A stretch of DNA of 28,747 bases, from positions 1 to 28,747 of the forward strand of contig JBLHGU010000048.1 of the NCBI GenBank assembly GCA_047615875.1, in the 5' to 3' direction. Below the pieces are notes generated by a model. The model did not search any database, had not been told where the DNA came from, and saw nothing but the letters and a program-made list of their open reading frames with translations. The DNA comes from JBLHGU01 sp047615875. GTDB lineage: Bacteria; Pseudomonadota; Gammaproteobacteria; Arenicellales; CAJQKF01. Positions 16,186-24,723 of the stretch are shown piece by piece. The position numbers and the translations under genes were made by a program. The number at the start of each line of letters is the position of its first letter. Position 1 is the first letter of the stretch.

Positions 16186-17064
16186 CTAGCGTGCTACTCG
16201 GTTTACCATCATGCGCTCATTACGTCTTCTGAGTAATTCAACCACCGTTAGTAAGATTGTAGAAAAAGTAATAAGAATGGTCGCTACCGCCAATATGGAA
16301 AGATTAATCTCCTGGCGCAGACCAGCCAGCATAAGCATGGGTAATGTTACTTGCTCGGGGCCAGCCAGAAAGCCGGAAACGACCACTTCGTCCAGCGATG
16401 TTACGAAGGCAAACAATGCACCGGTTGCAACGCCTGGGTAGATCATGGGTAAAATTATCTTGAAAAAGGTTGTTAGCGGTTTCGCACCTAAACTGTAGGA
16501 GGCCCTGATGTAGTCGTTGTCGAACCCCATCAGAGTAGCGGTAACTGTCACCACTACAAAGGGAGTGCCGAGCATTGCATGGGTGAGAATCAAACCGGTA
16601 TAGGTGTAGGTAAGGTGCAGTGATGAGTAAAACATGAACATACCAGCGCCAGTGATCACAATTGGTACAATTAGAGGTGATATCAAGATGCCCATTATCA
16701 GTCGCCGCGAAGGCATGTGAGAGCGACTTAAGCCAATGGCCGCCAATGTGCCTAGAGTGGTAGCGATTACAGTCGCGAAAATAGCGATAAAAATGGTGTT
16801 CTGCGCACCGACTATCCATTCAGAGGTGTCGTCTGGCCGATTCGGTGTCTGCAATAAATCTCGGTACCACTTGAGCGAAAAGGAATCAGGGTCCAGTTGT
16901 AACATGCCCGGCGTAAAGGTGAAAAACGATTCAGCATTAAATGATAGCGGAATAACTACCAGAATCGGTATCACCAGCTGCATAAAGATAAGAGTGCACA
17001 GAAGTAAAAAGGTGTAGTGCCAGATTCTTCCGGCGAGCCCCGTGTAGGGTGGTAGTTTGCTCAT
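16186..17064 (-). CDS. Orphan ABC transporter permease, PotC-like paralogue
   Basis: This 292-residue protein has about six membrane segments and an EAA loop (YIRASYSLGAKPLTTFFKII). It parallels the PotC-like protein of the main importer over its full length, including the opening SLP/KLPPYTG, WHYTF, PLSFNAE, GTLAAIGLSR, SPLIVPI and GTPFVVVTVTATLMGFD. No ATPase, first permease or binding protein adjoins it. It may swap with PotC in the main importer, serve a system elsewhere or be a leftover duplicate; the frame is intact and all key parts are present. No ribosome-binding site is visible before the ATG at 17064. Confidence 0.87.
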   Translation of the reverse strand: MSKLPPYTGLAGRIWHYTFLLLCTLIFMQLVIPILVVIPLSFNAESFFTFTPGMLQLDPDSFSLKWYRDLLQTPNRPDDTSEWIVGAQNTIFIAIFATVIATTLGTLAAIGLSRSHMPSRRLIMGILISPLIVPIVITGAGMFMFYSSLHLTYTYTGLILTHAMLGTPFVVVTVTATLMGFDNDYIRASYSLGAKPLTTFFKIILPMIYPGVATGALFAFVTSLDEVVVSGFLAGPEQVTLPMLMLAGLRQEINLSILAVATILITFSTILLTVVELLRRRNERMMVNRVAR

Positions 17065-17262
17065 ATAATTAAGTTTTTGGTTAGTACAGGTACAGATTCA
17101 CTGCATCTTAGTTGGTATTATGGGAACAGACCAGAGTCAACTGGAATGTGTTATCTGCATTTATAACCTGAAAGTTACCAAAAGCACAGAACCGGGTAGC
17201 AGATTTGGGCAAAAACTTGTAGCGTCAGTGATTTTGAAAGCCGATTAAACCTAACCCTGAGA

Positions 17263-17619
17263 ATGCCAATGATTAAGACTGCTGGAGAGATGATTTCCAA
17301 AGCCCAGACACAGATTAACTGTGTTGATATACCCACCGCTAAAGCATTATGTGAGAGCGCTGATAATGTTGTGATCATAGATGTGCGTGAAGCAGAAAGT
17401 GCCGCTAATTCAAAACTTAACGATTCAGTGAATATTTCTCGTGGTCTGCTTGAAATGAAAGTGCCAAACCTGTGTAGCGACCCGGATGCCCTGATTCTTA
17501 CGCATTGTGCTGGCGGCGGGCGTGCATCCCTGGCGGCATTAACGCTACAGGATATGGGGTATAAAAACGTCCATGCCATAACCGCGAAATACGAGGATAT
17601 TAAAGATAGCTTTGGCTAA
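17263..17619 (+). CDS. Single-domain rhodanese-like sulfurtransferase
   Basis: This 118-residue protein has one rhodanese domain: IDVREAE (~40-46) and the active-site loop HCAGGGRA with catalytic Cys82 and the CxxxxR form (C82 to R87). Family members move sulfane sulfur from thiosulfate or persulfides, in the cytoplasm here since no signal peptide is seen. It stands alone and converges on the DapA-like gene 26 nt away. The start could be the ATG at 17263 or the one two codons later; both are close to a weak GAG-like site. A 198-nt gap before it, shared with the divergent orphan permease, shows no clear promoter. Confidence 0.83.
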   Translation: MPMIKTAGEMISKAQTQINCVDIPTAKALCESADNVVIIDVREAESAANSKLNDSVNISRGLLEMKVPNLCSDPDALILTHCAGGGRASLAALTLQDMGYKNVHAITAKYEDIKDSFG

Positions 17620-17645
17620 TTTGGAGTGCAACAGGTGCTTAGATT

Positions 17646-18515
17646 TTAACCCAGGGGTTGCAAAGAAAACTTTAGTTCGGCGAGTTCTTTGCTAGTCAGC
17701 TCCTGTAGCGGCATGCGTACCGGGCCACCGTCAAAGCTACGAATTTGACATGCCGCTTTGACCTTCTGAATATACTTGCCCTGCCAGATGTAAAGTAAGG
17801 ACGGAATCATGTTTTTCCACAATGCCATCGCCGCATCGGTTTCACCGCTAGACACCAGCTCGTAAAGTTTGACGGCTTCTTTGGGCATGTAGTTCGCCCC
17901 ACCCCATATACAGCCATGGGCGCCAGCCAGAAGGGCAAACACGGTTGTGGTATCACAACCGTTTAGCACGCGGTGGCCGCTAGCGATATAAGACTGGTGG
18001 GTTGTCATATCACCCGCGCTGTCTTTGATATAACAAAAATTAGGTAAGCTATTCAAACGGTTGAATAGATCAAGCGAAATAGCAATTCCCGTTGCCTGGG
18101 GTATATTGTAGCCGACAATGTCGATGTTGACGGCCTGGTCGATATGGCGATAGAACTCAAAGATTCCATCATCATCCTCAGGACCTTCAAGATAGGGAGG
18201 CAAGATCATTAGCGCATCACAACCTAAATTTTCGGCGTGCTTTGAGCGCGATATAATTTCCTCTGTAACCAATGCGGACGTTTGACAAATCAGGTTGCAG
18301 CGCCCATCGATTCGCCGCGCCCCGGTTTCGTATAGTTGTCTGCATTCAGCGTCAGTCAGGTATGGATGCTGGCCGGTTCCCGCACCCAGCACCAATCCAT
18401 GCACCCCCGAGTCGACGTAAATATCAATCAACTCGTCCCAGCGTTTGAAGTCAATACTGCCATTGGTATGCAGTGGCGTTTGCATGGCCAGATTGATGCC
18501 GCGTAAATCACTCAT
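17646..18515 (-). CDS. DapA family (dihydrodipicolinate synthase/N-acetylneuraminate lyase) class I aldolase or dehydratase
   Basis: This 289-residue TIM-barrel protein has the family's Schiff-base lysine K164 (CYIKDSAGD), the general-acid tyrosine Y136 (VGYNIPQATG) and the glycine-threonine loop GAGTG (44-48). The loop is followed by Q rather than the usual E, which argues against a housekeeping DapA. A GGTGA site lies 6 nt before the ATG. It starts 15 nt after the OYE-type gene stop, so the two form an operon. Family members cleave or form pyruvate adducts; one branch deaminates pyrroline-4-hydroxy-2-carboxylate in hydroxyproline breakdown, which would suit the proline context. That assignment is inference. 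Confidence 0.85.
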   Translation of the reverse strand: MSDLRGINLAMQTPLHTNGSIDFKRWDELIDIYVDSGVHGLVLGAGTGQHPYLTDAECRQLYETGARRIDGRCNLICQTSALVTEEIISRSKHAENLGCDALMILPPYLEGPEDDDGIFEFYRHIDQAVNIDIVGYNIPQATGIAISLDLFNRLNSLPNFCYIKDSAGDMTTHQSYIASGHRVLNGCDTTTVFALLAGAHGCIWGGANYMPKEAVKLYELVSSGETDAAMALWKNMIPSLLYIWQGKYIQKVKAACQIRSFDGGPVRMPLQELTSKELAELKFSLQPLG

Positions 18516-18530
18516 AAGGTTTCACCAGTT

Positions 18531-20558
18531 TTACAGTTGTAAGCCAATTTTTCGACCATCATGAAAAGCATAAGGCGCGGACCGTGGTGCCGCGGCATCG
18601 CCGAGTATATGGAATTTAATAGCCGCTTTGTCGAGCGCCAAAGCTGTTTCATTAAAAGCCATATTAGTGGTCGCTGTGACAATGGCAGAAGCCGCAATCT
18701 TTATAATCTCGTCATCAAGCAAGCAGCGTACTTCTGCATAGTCTCCATGCCAATTCTGGATTACAGATTCCAGCATGAACTGGGCACCAAGGCGTTTAAG
18801 TGTTGATCGTGTCTGGAAGTCAGCGGTGGTGCGTGCCAACTCCTTACCTATCATGGGATCGGGGGTGACGATGGTTACTTTATGCCCTTTTTCCGCCAGA
18901 AACAAAGCCGTTCCTGTGCCACGCCAGTTTCCGCCTTCATCAATAACAATCACGCAGTCTCCCAGAGTAGTCTGTCCGGAAATGGCTTCTTCGGCAGAGT
19001 AAACATTACCATTAGCGAGACCAGGCAGCTCGCTGTGTTCCGGTAGCCAGCGTTGGCGAGCCAGGCCATCTGGCATGGACCCCGTCGCAATGAGTACCTC
19101 ATCTGCACCGAACTCGATAATGTCCTGCTCATCCATGGGCGTGGAATACCTAACATCTACTGCAAGTTTTTGAAACTGACTGATATACCAATTGATTAGT
19201 TCGCTAATTTGACCGCGTCGTGGAGTTAGCCCTGCTAATCTGAATTGCCCACCGGGATCACTTTGAGCCTCTGCCAGAGTGACCTGATGACCACGTTCAG
19301 CAGCGACCCGGGCGGCTTCCATTCCTGCCGGTCCAGCGCCAACTACCAGTACTTTTTTACGCGTTTCCGCGAGATTAAATCGATCACCACCCCATTCAAA
19401 TTCTCGGCCAGCAGAGGGATTAACCAAACAGGAAATCCAGTAATCTCGCGAACGTCTGCCCCAGCACATCTGGTTGCAGGAAATACAACCGCGAATATCT
19501 TCACTGCGATCTTCGCGTATTTTATTCACCAGATGAGGATCAGCTATTTGACCACGAACGATGGAAACCAGATCTGCATCACCGCTGGCGATCACGTAGT
19601 TGGCATTTTCCGCGCTACGGATATGGCTTTCTGCGGTAATCTTTGCGTGTGTAACGATCTTTTTTAATGCCCCGGCCAATGGCACGCCCAACTTTTCAGC
19701 ATGCACAAAGGTTGGCATCACCTTGTCGTAATCAACATAGTTGCCCGACCCGCAGGAAACATAATCCAGATTGCCAGTCGCATCATTAAGACGAATAACA
19801 TCCTGAAATTCTTCCAGGGTCATGACGTAGTCTGTCTTGTCACTAAATGCGGTGGAAAGCCCAATAATGAAGTCTTCGCCACAAGCCTTGCGAATACCAT
19901 TGATAATCGATATAGATAGTCGACAACGGTTTTCCAGGTTGCCGCCCCATTCATCGTCGCGATGGTTGGACCATGAACTCCAGAATTGATCCAGCAAACT
20001 GTGGTACGCAGCAAACAGGTCTACGCCGTCAAATCCGGCTTGCTGGCAGCGTCTGGCTGCGGCTACAAAAGCCTCGATTACTTCGTTGATCTCATTATTG
20101 GACATGGCATGGCTGCCATCCGAATCGTGGTAAGAAGGCAATCCCGATGGACTCCAGTGGGGCATGAATGAGCAGTCTGAATCACCATGTTGTCCGACAT
20201 GATAAAGCTGTTGCAGAATAGTGGTGCCGTGCTGGTGTACCGCCTCGGTGATGCGTCGAAAATGCGGGATGACCGCATCGTCACAATGCCGAAAATTGCC
20301 CCGCGTTAGTACTGCAGTAGCATGCACCGGCATTGGTTCTACAACGATCATGCCAGCGCCACCAATAGCCCGCTCCTCGTAGTAGGCGCGATGGCGTTCC
20401 CCGGGAAGGCCTCCCTCTGACATATTGGCGGTATGCGCACCAAATACCACCCGGCTGTGTAAGGTGCGATGACGAATTTTCAATGGATCAAAAAGCGTTT
20501 TATTACGGGTCATTCCAAGATTATCCCAGGACATGGTATTGAAAATAAATGTGGGCAT
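18531..20558 (-). CDS. OYE/FadH-type flavoprotein with [4Fe-4S] cluster (N-methyl amine dehydrogenase or demethylase candidate)
   Basis: This 675-residue protein has the architecture of trimethylamine dehydrogenase and 2,4-dienoyl-CoA reductase. Residues ~20-345 are an FMN-binding Old Yellow Enzyme barrel (LFDPLKIRHRTL; GFDGVDLFAAYHSLLDQF; GGNLENRCR). Four cysteines, 358, 361, 365 and 377 (CISCNQMC), bind the cluster. A dinucleotide-binding domain with GAGPAG (407-412) and ATGSMP follows. The FadH-like proteins nearest in context include stachydrine-pathway N-methylproline demethylases. Position beside a regulator and putA fits making proline from an N-methylated form, but dienoyl-CoA or other substrates cannot be excluded. 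ATG at 20513 (MTRNKTLFDP) matches family N-termini better than the annotated ATG; neither has a clear ribosome-binding site. Confidence 0.86.
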   Translation of the reverse strand: MPTFIFNTMSWDNLGMTRNKTLFDPLKIRHRTLHSRVVFGAHTANMSEGGLPGERHRAYYEERAIGGAGMIVVEPMPVHATAVLTRGNFRHCDDAVIPHFRRITEAVHQHGTTILQQLYHVGQHGDSDCSFMPHWSPSGLPSYHDSDGSHAMSNNEINEVIEAFVAAARRCQQAGFDGVDLFAAYHSLLDQFWSSWSNHRDDEWGGNLENRCRLSISIINGIRKACGEDFIIGLSTAFSDKTDYVMTLEEFQDVIRLNDATGNLDYVSCGSGNYVDYDKVMPTFVHAEKLGVPLAGALKKIVTHAKITAESHIRSAENANYVIASGDADLVSIVRGQIADPHLVNKIREDRSEDIRGCISCNQMCWGRRSRDYWISCLVNPSAGREFEWGGDRFNLAETRKKVLVVGAGPAGMEAARVAAERGHQVTLAEAQSDPGGQFRLAGLTPRRGQISELINWYISQFQKLAVDVRYSTPMDEQDIIEFGADEVLIATGSMPDGLARQRWLPEHSELPGLANGNVYSAEEAISGQTTLGDCVIVIDEGGNWRGTGTALFLAEKGHKVTIVTPDPMIGKELARTTADFQTRSTLKRLGAQFMLESVIQNWHGDYAEVRCLLDDEIIKIAASAIVTATTNMAFNETALALDKAAIKFHILGDAAAPRSAPYAFHDGRKIGLQL

Positions 20559-20627
20559 TTTTTGTTAAAACGTTTGTCCGTAAAAGCTATTGTGCCCAGC
20601 CGGTGTGAATTCAACATTAGGTAAAGG

Positions 20628-20638
20628 TATCTTTAACG
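20628..20638 (+). promoter_or_regulatory. Putative Lrp-type operator copy 1 (TATCTTTAACG), OYE promoter region
   Basis: An 11-nt sequence, TATCTTTAACG, lies ~70 nt upstream of the OYE-type gene start and recurs exactly at 21174-21184 before putA. Here it overlaps a small inverted repeat, TAAAG-4-CTTTA (20622-20635). Both copies lie near the Lrp-family gene. Operator function is inferred. Confidence 0.4.
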
Positions 20639-20653
20639 GATTGCATCGCAACA

Positions 20654-21088
20654 TTAAGTTGAAGTGTTCGCGACATGGGGTAGGGCAGATATGGTTTCGC
20701 CGAGGATTCTCCGATAGGTCCTGATATCAGTTGACCGGACTTTCAGAAGATAATCGAAAGATCCCGCAATCATATGACACTGTTCAATCTCAGGAATTTT
20801 TCCAACCGCATCATTAAACGCCAGTAGCGCTGTTTCCCGCGTGTCTGACAATTTAACCTTTGTAAAGGCAATATGTTCCTGATTAAGTAATTTAGCATTC
20901 AGGACGGCTCTAAAACCCAGAATGATTTTGTTGTCAATGAGTCGTTTTAGTCGAGCCTGACAGGGGCTCTTTGAAATGCCGATTTGTTTGGCTAATTCAG
21001 TGACTGGGATTCTGCCGTCGACGGAGAGTATTTCCAGAATTTTCTCTTCATATCGGTCAATATGACTGGAATTATTTTCAAAATTCAT
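20654..21088 (-). CDS. putR: Lrp/AsnC family transcriptional regulator, probable proline-response regulator of putA
   Basis: This 144-residue protein has an N-terminal winged helix-turn-helix (residues ~10-60: RIPVTELAKQIGISKSPCQARLKRL) and an Lrp ligand-binding RAM domain (GSFDYLLKVRSTDIRTYRRIL). It is transcribed divergently from putA across a 121-nt gap, the arrangement of proline-responsive activators (PutR) in other proteobacteria, so it most likely senses proline and controls putA. Since this PutA lacks its own DNA-binding domain, an external regulator is needed. The C-terminus stops at LPHVANTST, roughly 10-15 residues short of usual Lrp proteins, so the last strand may be missing. The gene name is by context. 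Confidence 0.82.
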   Translation of the reverse strand: MNFENNSSHIDRYEEKILEILSVDGRIPVTELAKQIGISKSPCQARLKRLIDNKIILGFRAVLNAKLLNQEHIAFTKVKLSDTRETALLAFNDAVGKIPEIEQCHMIAGSFDYLLKVRSTDIRTYRRILGETISALPHVANTST

Positions 21089-21159
21089 AAAAGTGACCTA
21101 AATATTTATCTAATTCAGGAATTATATGCACAAATGTTCTAACAATAAGTCATAAAGTG

Positions 21160-21198
21160 TTAGTGGTAAGTGATATCTTTAACGCTGACTACCACTAA
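21160..21198 (+). promoter_or_regulatory. Inverted repeat in the putA leader (TTAGTGGTA / TACCACTAA)
   Basis: Perfect 9-bp arms at 21160-21168 and 21190-21198 have centres 30 bp apart, about three helical turns, and end 11 nt before the putA ATG. The arms could bind a dimeric or oligomeric regulator on one DNA face, or fold in the mRNA beside the start codon, where no clear ribosome-binding site is visible. Confidence 0.42.
21174..21184 (+). promoter_or_regulatory. Putative Lrp-type operator copy 2 (TATCTTTAACG), putA promoter region
   Basis: This is an exact copy of the 11-nt sequence found before the OYE-type gene, located between the arms of the putA leader inverted repeat and 25 nt before the ATG. 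It is suggested as a shared site for the regulator encoded between the two genes. Confidence 0.4.
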
Positions 21199-21209
21199 TA
21201 GATAGCAAC

Positions 21210-24200
21210 ATGAAATCCCTGGAAATACTTCGACAATCTATTCGGAAAGCCCATTTATCCAACCAGGATGACGTTGTTTCACGGTTATTTTCTGACTCGA
21301 ACATCGGCCCAGCTGATCGGCAAAAAATATCAGATAAAGCTGAGCAACTGGTAGTAAAAATTCGTGAGGACAGTCAGCCAGGGCTGATGGAAGAGTTTCT
21401 GTCGGAATACGGTCTATCATCAGACGAAGGCATTGCGCTGATGTGTTTGGCTGAGGCACTTTTACGCGTGCCGGATCCAGAGACCATAGATGAACTGATT
21501 GAAGACAAGATAGCGCCTTCAAGCTGGGGACAGCATTTGGGCAAATCTTCTTCATCACTGGTTAATGCATCTACCTGGGCATTGATGCTGACCGGCAAAG
21601 TGCTTGATGAAGACGACAGCCACGGTATATCCGGCGTTCTGCATGGTGCTCTGAAACGACTTGGTGAACCGATAATTCGCACCGCAGTAAAACGAGCGAT
21701 GCAGGAAATGGGAAACCAGTTTGTGCTCGGCGAAACCATCGCTTCTGCAACTCGTCGAGGCCGGGAGATGGAAAGTAAGGGATTTACTTATTCCTACGAT
21801 ATGCTCGGCGAAGCAGCGCTCACGGAAGCGGATGCACAGGATTTTTTTAAGGCCTATGAGAGATCAATCAAAACGCTGTCTAAAAATGCCGGCTCCACTG
21901 ATACGCGACGCAATCCCGGTATTTCAGTAAAACTCTCGGCCCTGTATCCCCGCTACGAAGTCGGTCAAAAGAGCCGCGCTATAGCCGAACTAACTGAACG
22001 CACTCTGGAACTTGCCTTGCTGGCACGTCAGGCAAATATGGGTTTTAACATTGATGCAGAAGAGTCTGAGCGACTGGATCTCTCCCTGGATATTATTCAG
22101 GCCGTGTTGTCTGATAGCCGACTACAGGGTTGGGACGGTTTTGGTGTTGTGGTTCAGGCGTACAGTAAGCGCGCCGCACTCGTCATTGACTGGTTGTACG
22201 CATTAGCCGGTTCGCTGGATCAAAAGCTAATGGTTCGTCTGGTGAAAGGTGCTTATTGGGACGCCGAGATTAAACGCTCCCAGGTAGAGGGGTTAAAAGA
22301 CTATCCAGTTTTTTGCAATAAGTCTTTCACGGATATTTCCTACATTTGCTGTGCCAAAAAGCTATTGGCTATGAGTGATCGAATTTATCCCCAGTTTGCG
22401 ACCCACAATGCCCATTCCGTTGCCGCCATACTTAGCTATGCACAGGATGCTGAACGGTACGAATTCCAGCGCTTGCATGGCATGGGTGAGGCCATGCATC
22501 GGCTTGTTATGCAGGAGTCGGGGACCCGCTGCAGAATCTACGCTCCGGTGGGAACTCATCGTGACCTATTGGCATATTTGGTCAGAAGACTATTGGAAAA
22601 CGGCGCAAACTCTTCTTTCGTTAATCAAATTGTTGACGAGAAAATATTGCCCAGTGAAATCGCTGCGGACCCGTTCCTGGAAATTGAAAAAGAGGTTGCC
22701 GAAAAGCATTCAAAAATTCCCCTGCCAAAAGACCTCTACGCTCCAGAACGAATAAATTCCAAAGGCTGGGATTTGAATGATGAGCTGGATCTGTCCGATA
22801 TAGAACAAGCTAGAAATTCTTTTAATTCCATTCAATGGCTGGCCGAGCCATTGTTGGCGACCAGCTATACCGGTACTGCCCCAAAAAAGGTTTTCAATCC
22901 AGCCGATCCGCAAGACGTGATTGGAACTGTAATTCAAGCCAACGCACAGGATGCTACAGATGCTATTTTGGCCGCCAAAAGTTGGCATGAAGAAAGTGGT
23001 GTCACTCGATCTTTAGTGTTGAATAAAGCCGCTGATCTATATGAGGAAAATTTTGCAGAATTGTTTGCTGCGTTGACTCGCGAAGCCGGTAAAACCCCAT
23101 TGGATGCTATTGCTGAATTGCGAGAAGCGGTGGATTTTCTACGCTACTACGCGGCCCGGATTGATTCACTACATAACCGAGTACCGCGAGGTGTTGTCGG
23201 TTGTATATCACCCTGGAATTTCCCCCTGGCGATCTTTACCGGACAAATTGCAGCGGCGTTATCTGCAGGTAATGGTGTGGTAGCGAAGCCCGCTGATCCG
23301 ACACCAATGATTGCCACCATAGCGGTCAGACTGATGCATCGGGCTGGTGTGCCGAAGGCGGTGTTGCAGCTATTGCCCGGCCGAGGCTCCGTGGTGGGTG
23401 CTAGATTGGTAGCCGACCCTAAAATAAATACCATTTGTTTTACCGGGTCGACTACTACAGCCCAGACTATTAACACATCAATGGCCGAACATATGCATCC
23501 AGGCACGCCGTTAATCGCTGAAACCGGTGGCCTTAACGTTATGATGGTGGATTCCACAGCATTGCCCCAACAGGCGGTGCGAGATATTTTAACCTCGGCA
23601 TTTCAATCCGCCGGTCAACGCTGTTCTGCATTACGCTTACTGTATTTACAGGAAGATATAGCTGACGTGTTTATGGACATGTTGTTCGGTGCCATGAATG
23701 AGTTAGTCATAGGTAATCCCTGGTTATATTCAACAGATGTTGGACCAGTGATTAATCAGGCAGCGCTGCAATCGATTCAAGAATATATTGAACAACAAAA
23801 GAAACAGGGGCGGCTGTTAAAGCAGCTAATAGCTCCGACAGATGGCACTTTTGTTGCGCCGACAGTTATTAGAGTTAAGGGTGTTGAAGATCTAAAAGAA
23901 GAAATATTTGGCCCGGTACTGCACATTGCTACTTTTCGCTCCGATGAAATCGACTCTGTTGTAGAGAAGATTAATGCTAGCGGCTATGGGCTGACCTTTG
24001 GCCTTCACACCCGTATCGATGATCGGGTTGAGCAAATAGTTTCACAGCTGAACGTCGGCAACATGTATATCAATCGAAACCAGATTGGTGCCATTGTCGG
24101 CTCACAGCCCTTTGGCGGGGAGGGACTATCTGGCACTGGCCCCAAGGCTGGTGGGCCACACTATGTACAGCGTTTCAGTACCCAGATTCACAGCAGACAA

Positions 24201-24704
24201 TCGGCAGATTACAGTGGTCAAAGGATTGAATTCAGTGTTCTGCAACGCGCACTGGATGCAGTGGTTAGACCAGATCGCAGAATTATGCAGTCCATTGAAC
24301 TACCGGGTCCAACCGGCGAATCTAATCGGTTGTCGATTTTCCCCCGGGGCACGATTTTATGCTTGGGTCCAACTTTGGCAGATGCTGCTGGGCAGGCCGC
24401 GGTGGCGAAATCTAGAGGCTGCTCGACTCTAATTGTGTGCCCTTGTGCGGAAGGAGATGACGCGCTAGATGGGTTTGTACACCGTGACGATCTCGCCAGA
24501 CTAGCGGGATTCGAGGCAGTGGTTTTATGGGGTTCAGAGCAAGACTTACGCCTGGTACGTCGGGCGCTGGCCAGTAGAACAGGGCCGTTAGTTCCGCTGA
24601 TAAATGATGCAGACATAGGCGATTGGTGTCAGCTGGAACGGCATGTTTGCATTGATACTACTGCATCGGGCGGCAATGCATCACTCTTGGCTCAATCCGG
24701 ATAA
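21210..24704 (+). CDS. putA: Bifunctional proline dehydrogenase / P5C (glutamate semialdehyde) dehydrogenase
   Basis: This 1164-residue enzyme oxidises proline to glutamate in two steps, feeding electrons to membrane quinone through FAD and then reducing NAD. The proline dehydrogenase barrel contains YDMLGEAALTEADA (~195), KLSALYPRYE (~243), RLVKGAYWDAEIKRSQ (~343), LHGMGEAMH and YLVRRLLENGAN with substrate arginines R459/R460. The aldehyde dehydrogenase half has Glu771 (IAETGG) and catalytic Cys805 (GQRCSALR), the usual 34 residues apart. A C-terminal ALDH-like cap ends DTTASGGNASL, as in long PutAs. There is no ribbon-helix-helix at the N-terminus, so it does not repress itself; the divergent Lrp-type gene probably controls it. 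Confidence 0.96.
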   Translation: MKSLEILRQSIRKAHLSNQDDVVSRLFSDSNIGPADRQKISDKAEQLVVKIREDSQPGLMEEFLSEYGLSSDEGIALMCLAEALLRVPDPETIDELIEDKIAPSSWGQHLGKSSSSLVNASTWALMLTGKVLDEDDSHGISGVLHGALKRLGEPIIRTAVKRAMQEMGNQFVLGETIASATRRGREMESKGFTYSYDMLGEAALTEADAQDFFKAYERSIKTLSKNAGSTDTRRNPGISVKLSALYPRYEVGQKSRAIAELTERTLELALLARQANMGFNIDAEESERLDLSLDIIQAVLSDSRLQGWDGFGVVVQAYSKRAALVIDWLYALAGSLDQKLMVRLVKGAYWDAEIKRSQVEGLKDYPVFCNKSFTDISYICCAKKLLAMSDRIYPQFATHNAHSVAAILSYAQDAERYEFQRLHGMGEAMHRLVMQESGTRCRIYAPVGTHRDLLAYLVRRLLENGANSSFVNQIVDEKILPSEIAADPFLEIEKEVAEKHSKIPLPKDLYAPERINSKGWDLNDELDLSDIEQARNSFNSIQWLAEPLLATSYTGTAPKKVFNPADPQDVIGTVIQANAQDATDAILAAKSWHEESGVTRSLVLNKAADLYEENFAELFAALTREAGKTPLDAIAELREAVDFLRYYAARIDSLHNRVPRGVVGCISPWNFPLAIFTGQIAAALSAGNGVVAKPADPTPMIATIAVRLMHRAGVPKAVLQLLPGRGSVVGARLVADPKINTICFTGSTTTAQTINTSMAEHMHPGTPLIAETGGLNVMMVDSTALPQQAVRDILTSAFQSAGQRCSALRLLYLQEDIADVFMDMLFGAMNELVIGNPWLYSTDVGPVINQAALQSIQEYIEQQKKQGRLLKQLIAPTDGTFVAPTVIRVKGVEDLKEEIFGPVLHIATFRSDEIDSVVEKINASGYGLTFGLHTRIDDRVEQIVSQLNVGNMYINRNQIGAIVGSQPFGGEGLSGTGPKAGGPHYVQRFSTQIHSRQSADYSGQRIEFSVLQRALDAVVRPDRRIMQSIELPGPTGESNRLSIFPRGTILCLGPTLADAAGQAAVAKSRGCSTLIVCPCAEGDDALDGFVHRDDLARLAGFEAVVLWGSEQDLRLVRRALASRTGPLVPLINDADIGDWCQLERHVCIDTTASGGNASLLAQSG

Positions 24705-24723
24705 TGCTATTTGCCGAGGTTAA

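Noticed and set aside
20611..20657. CAACATTA direct repeat around the Lrp gene end
   Set aside because: Only 8 nt and one copy overlaps the Lrp stop region; too weak to call.
24218..24616. 132-codon minus-strand open frame inside putA
   Set aside because: It overlaps the conserved C-terminal cap of PutA and has the serine/arginine-rich look of an antisense frame.
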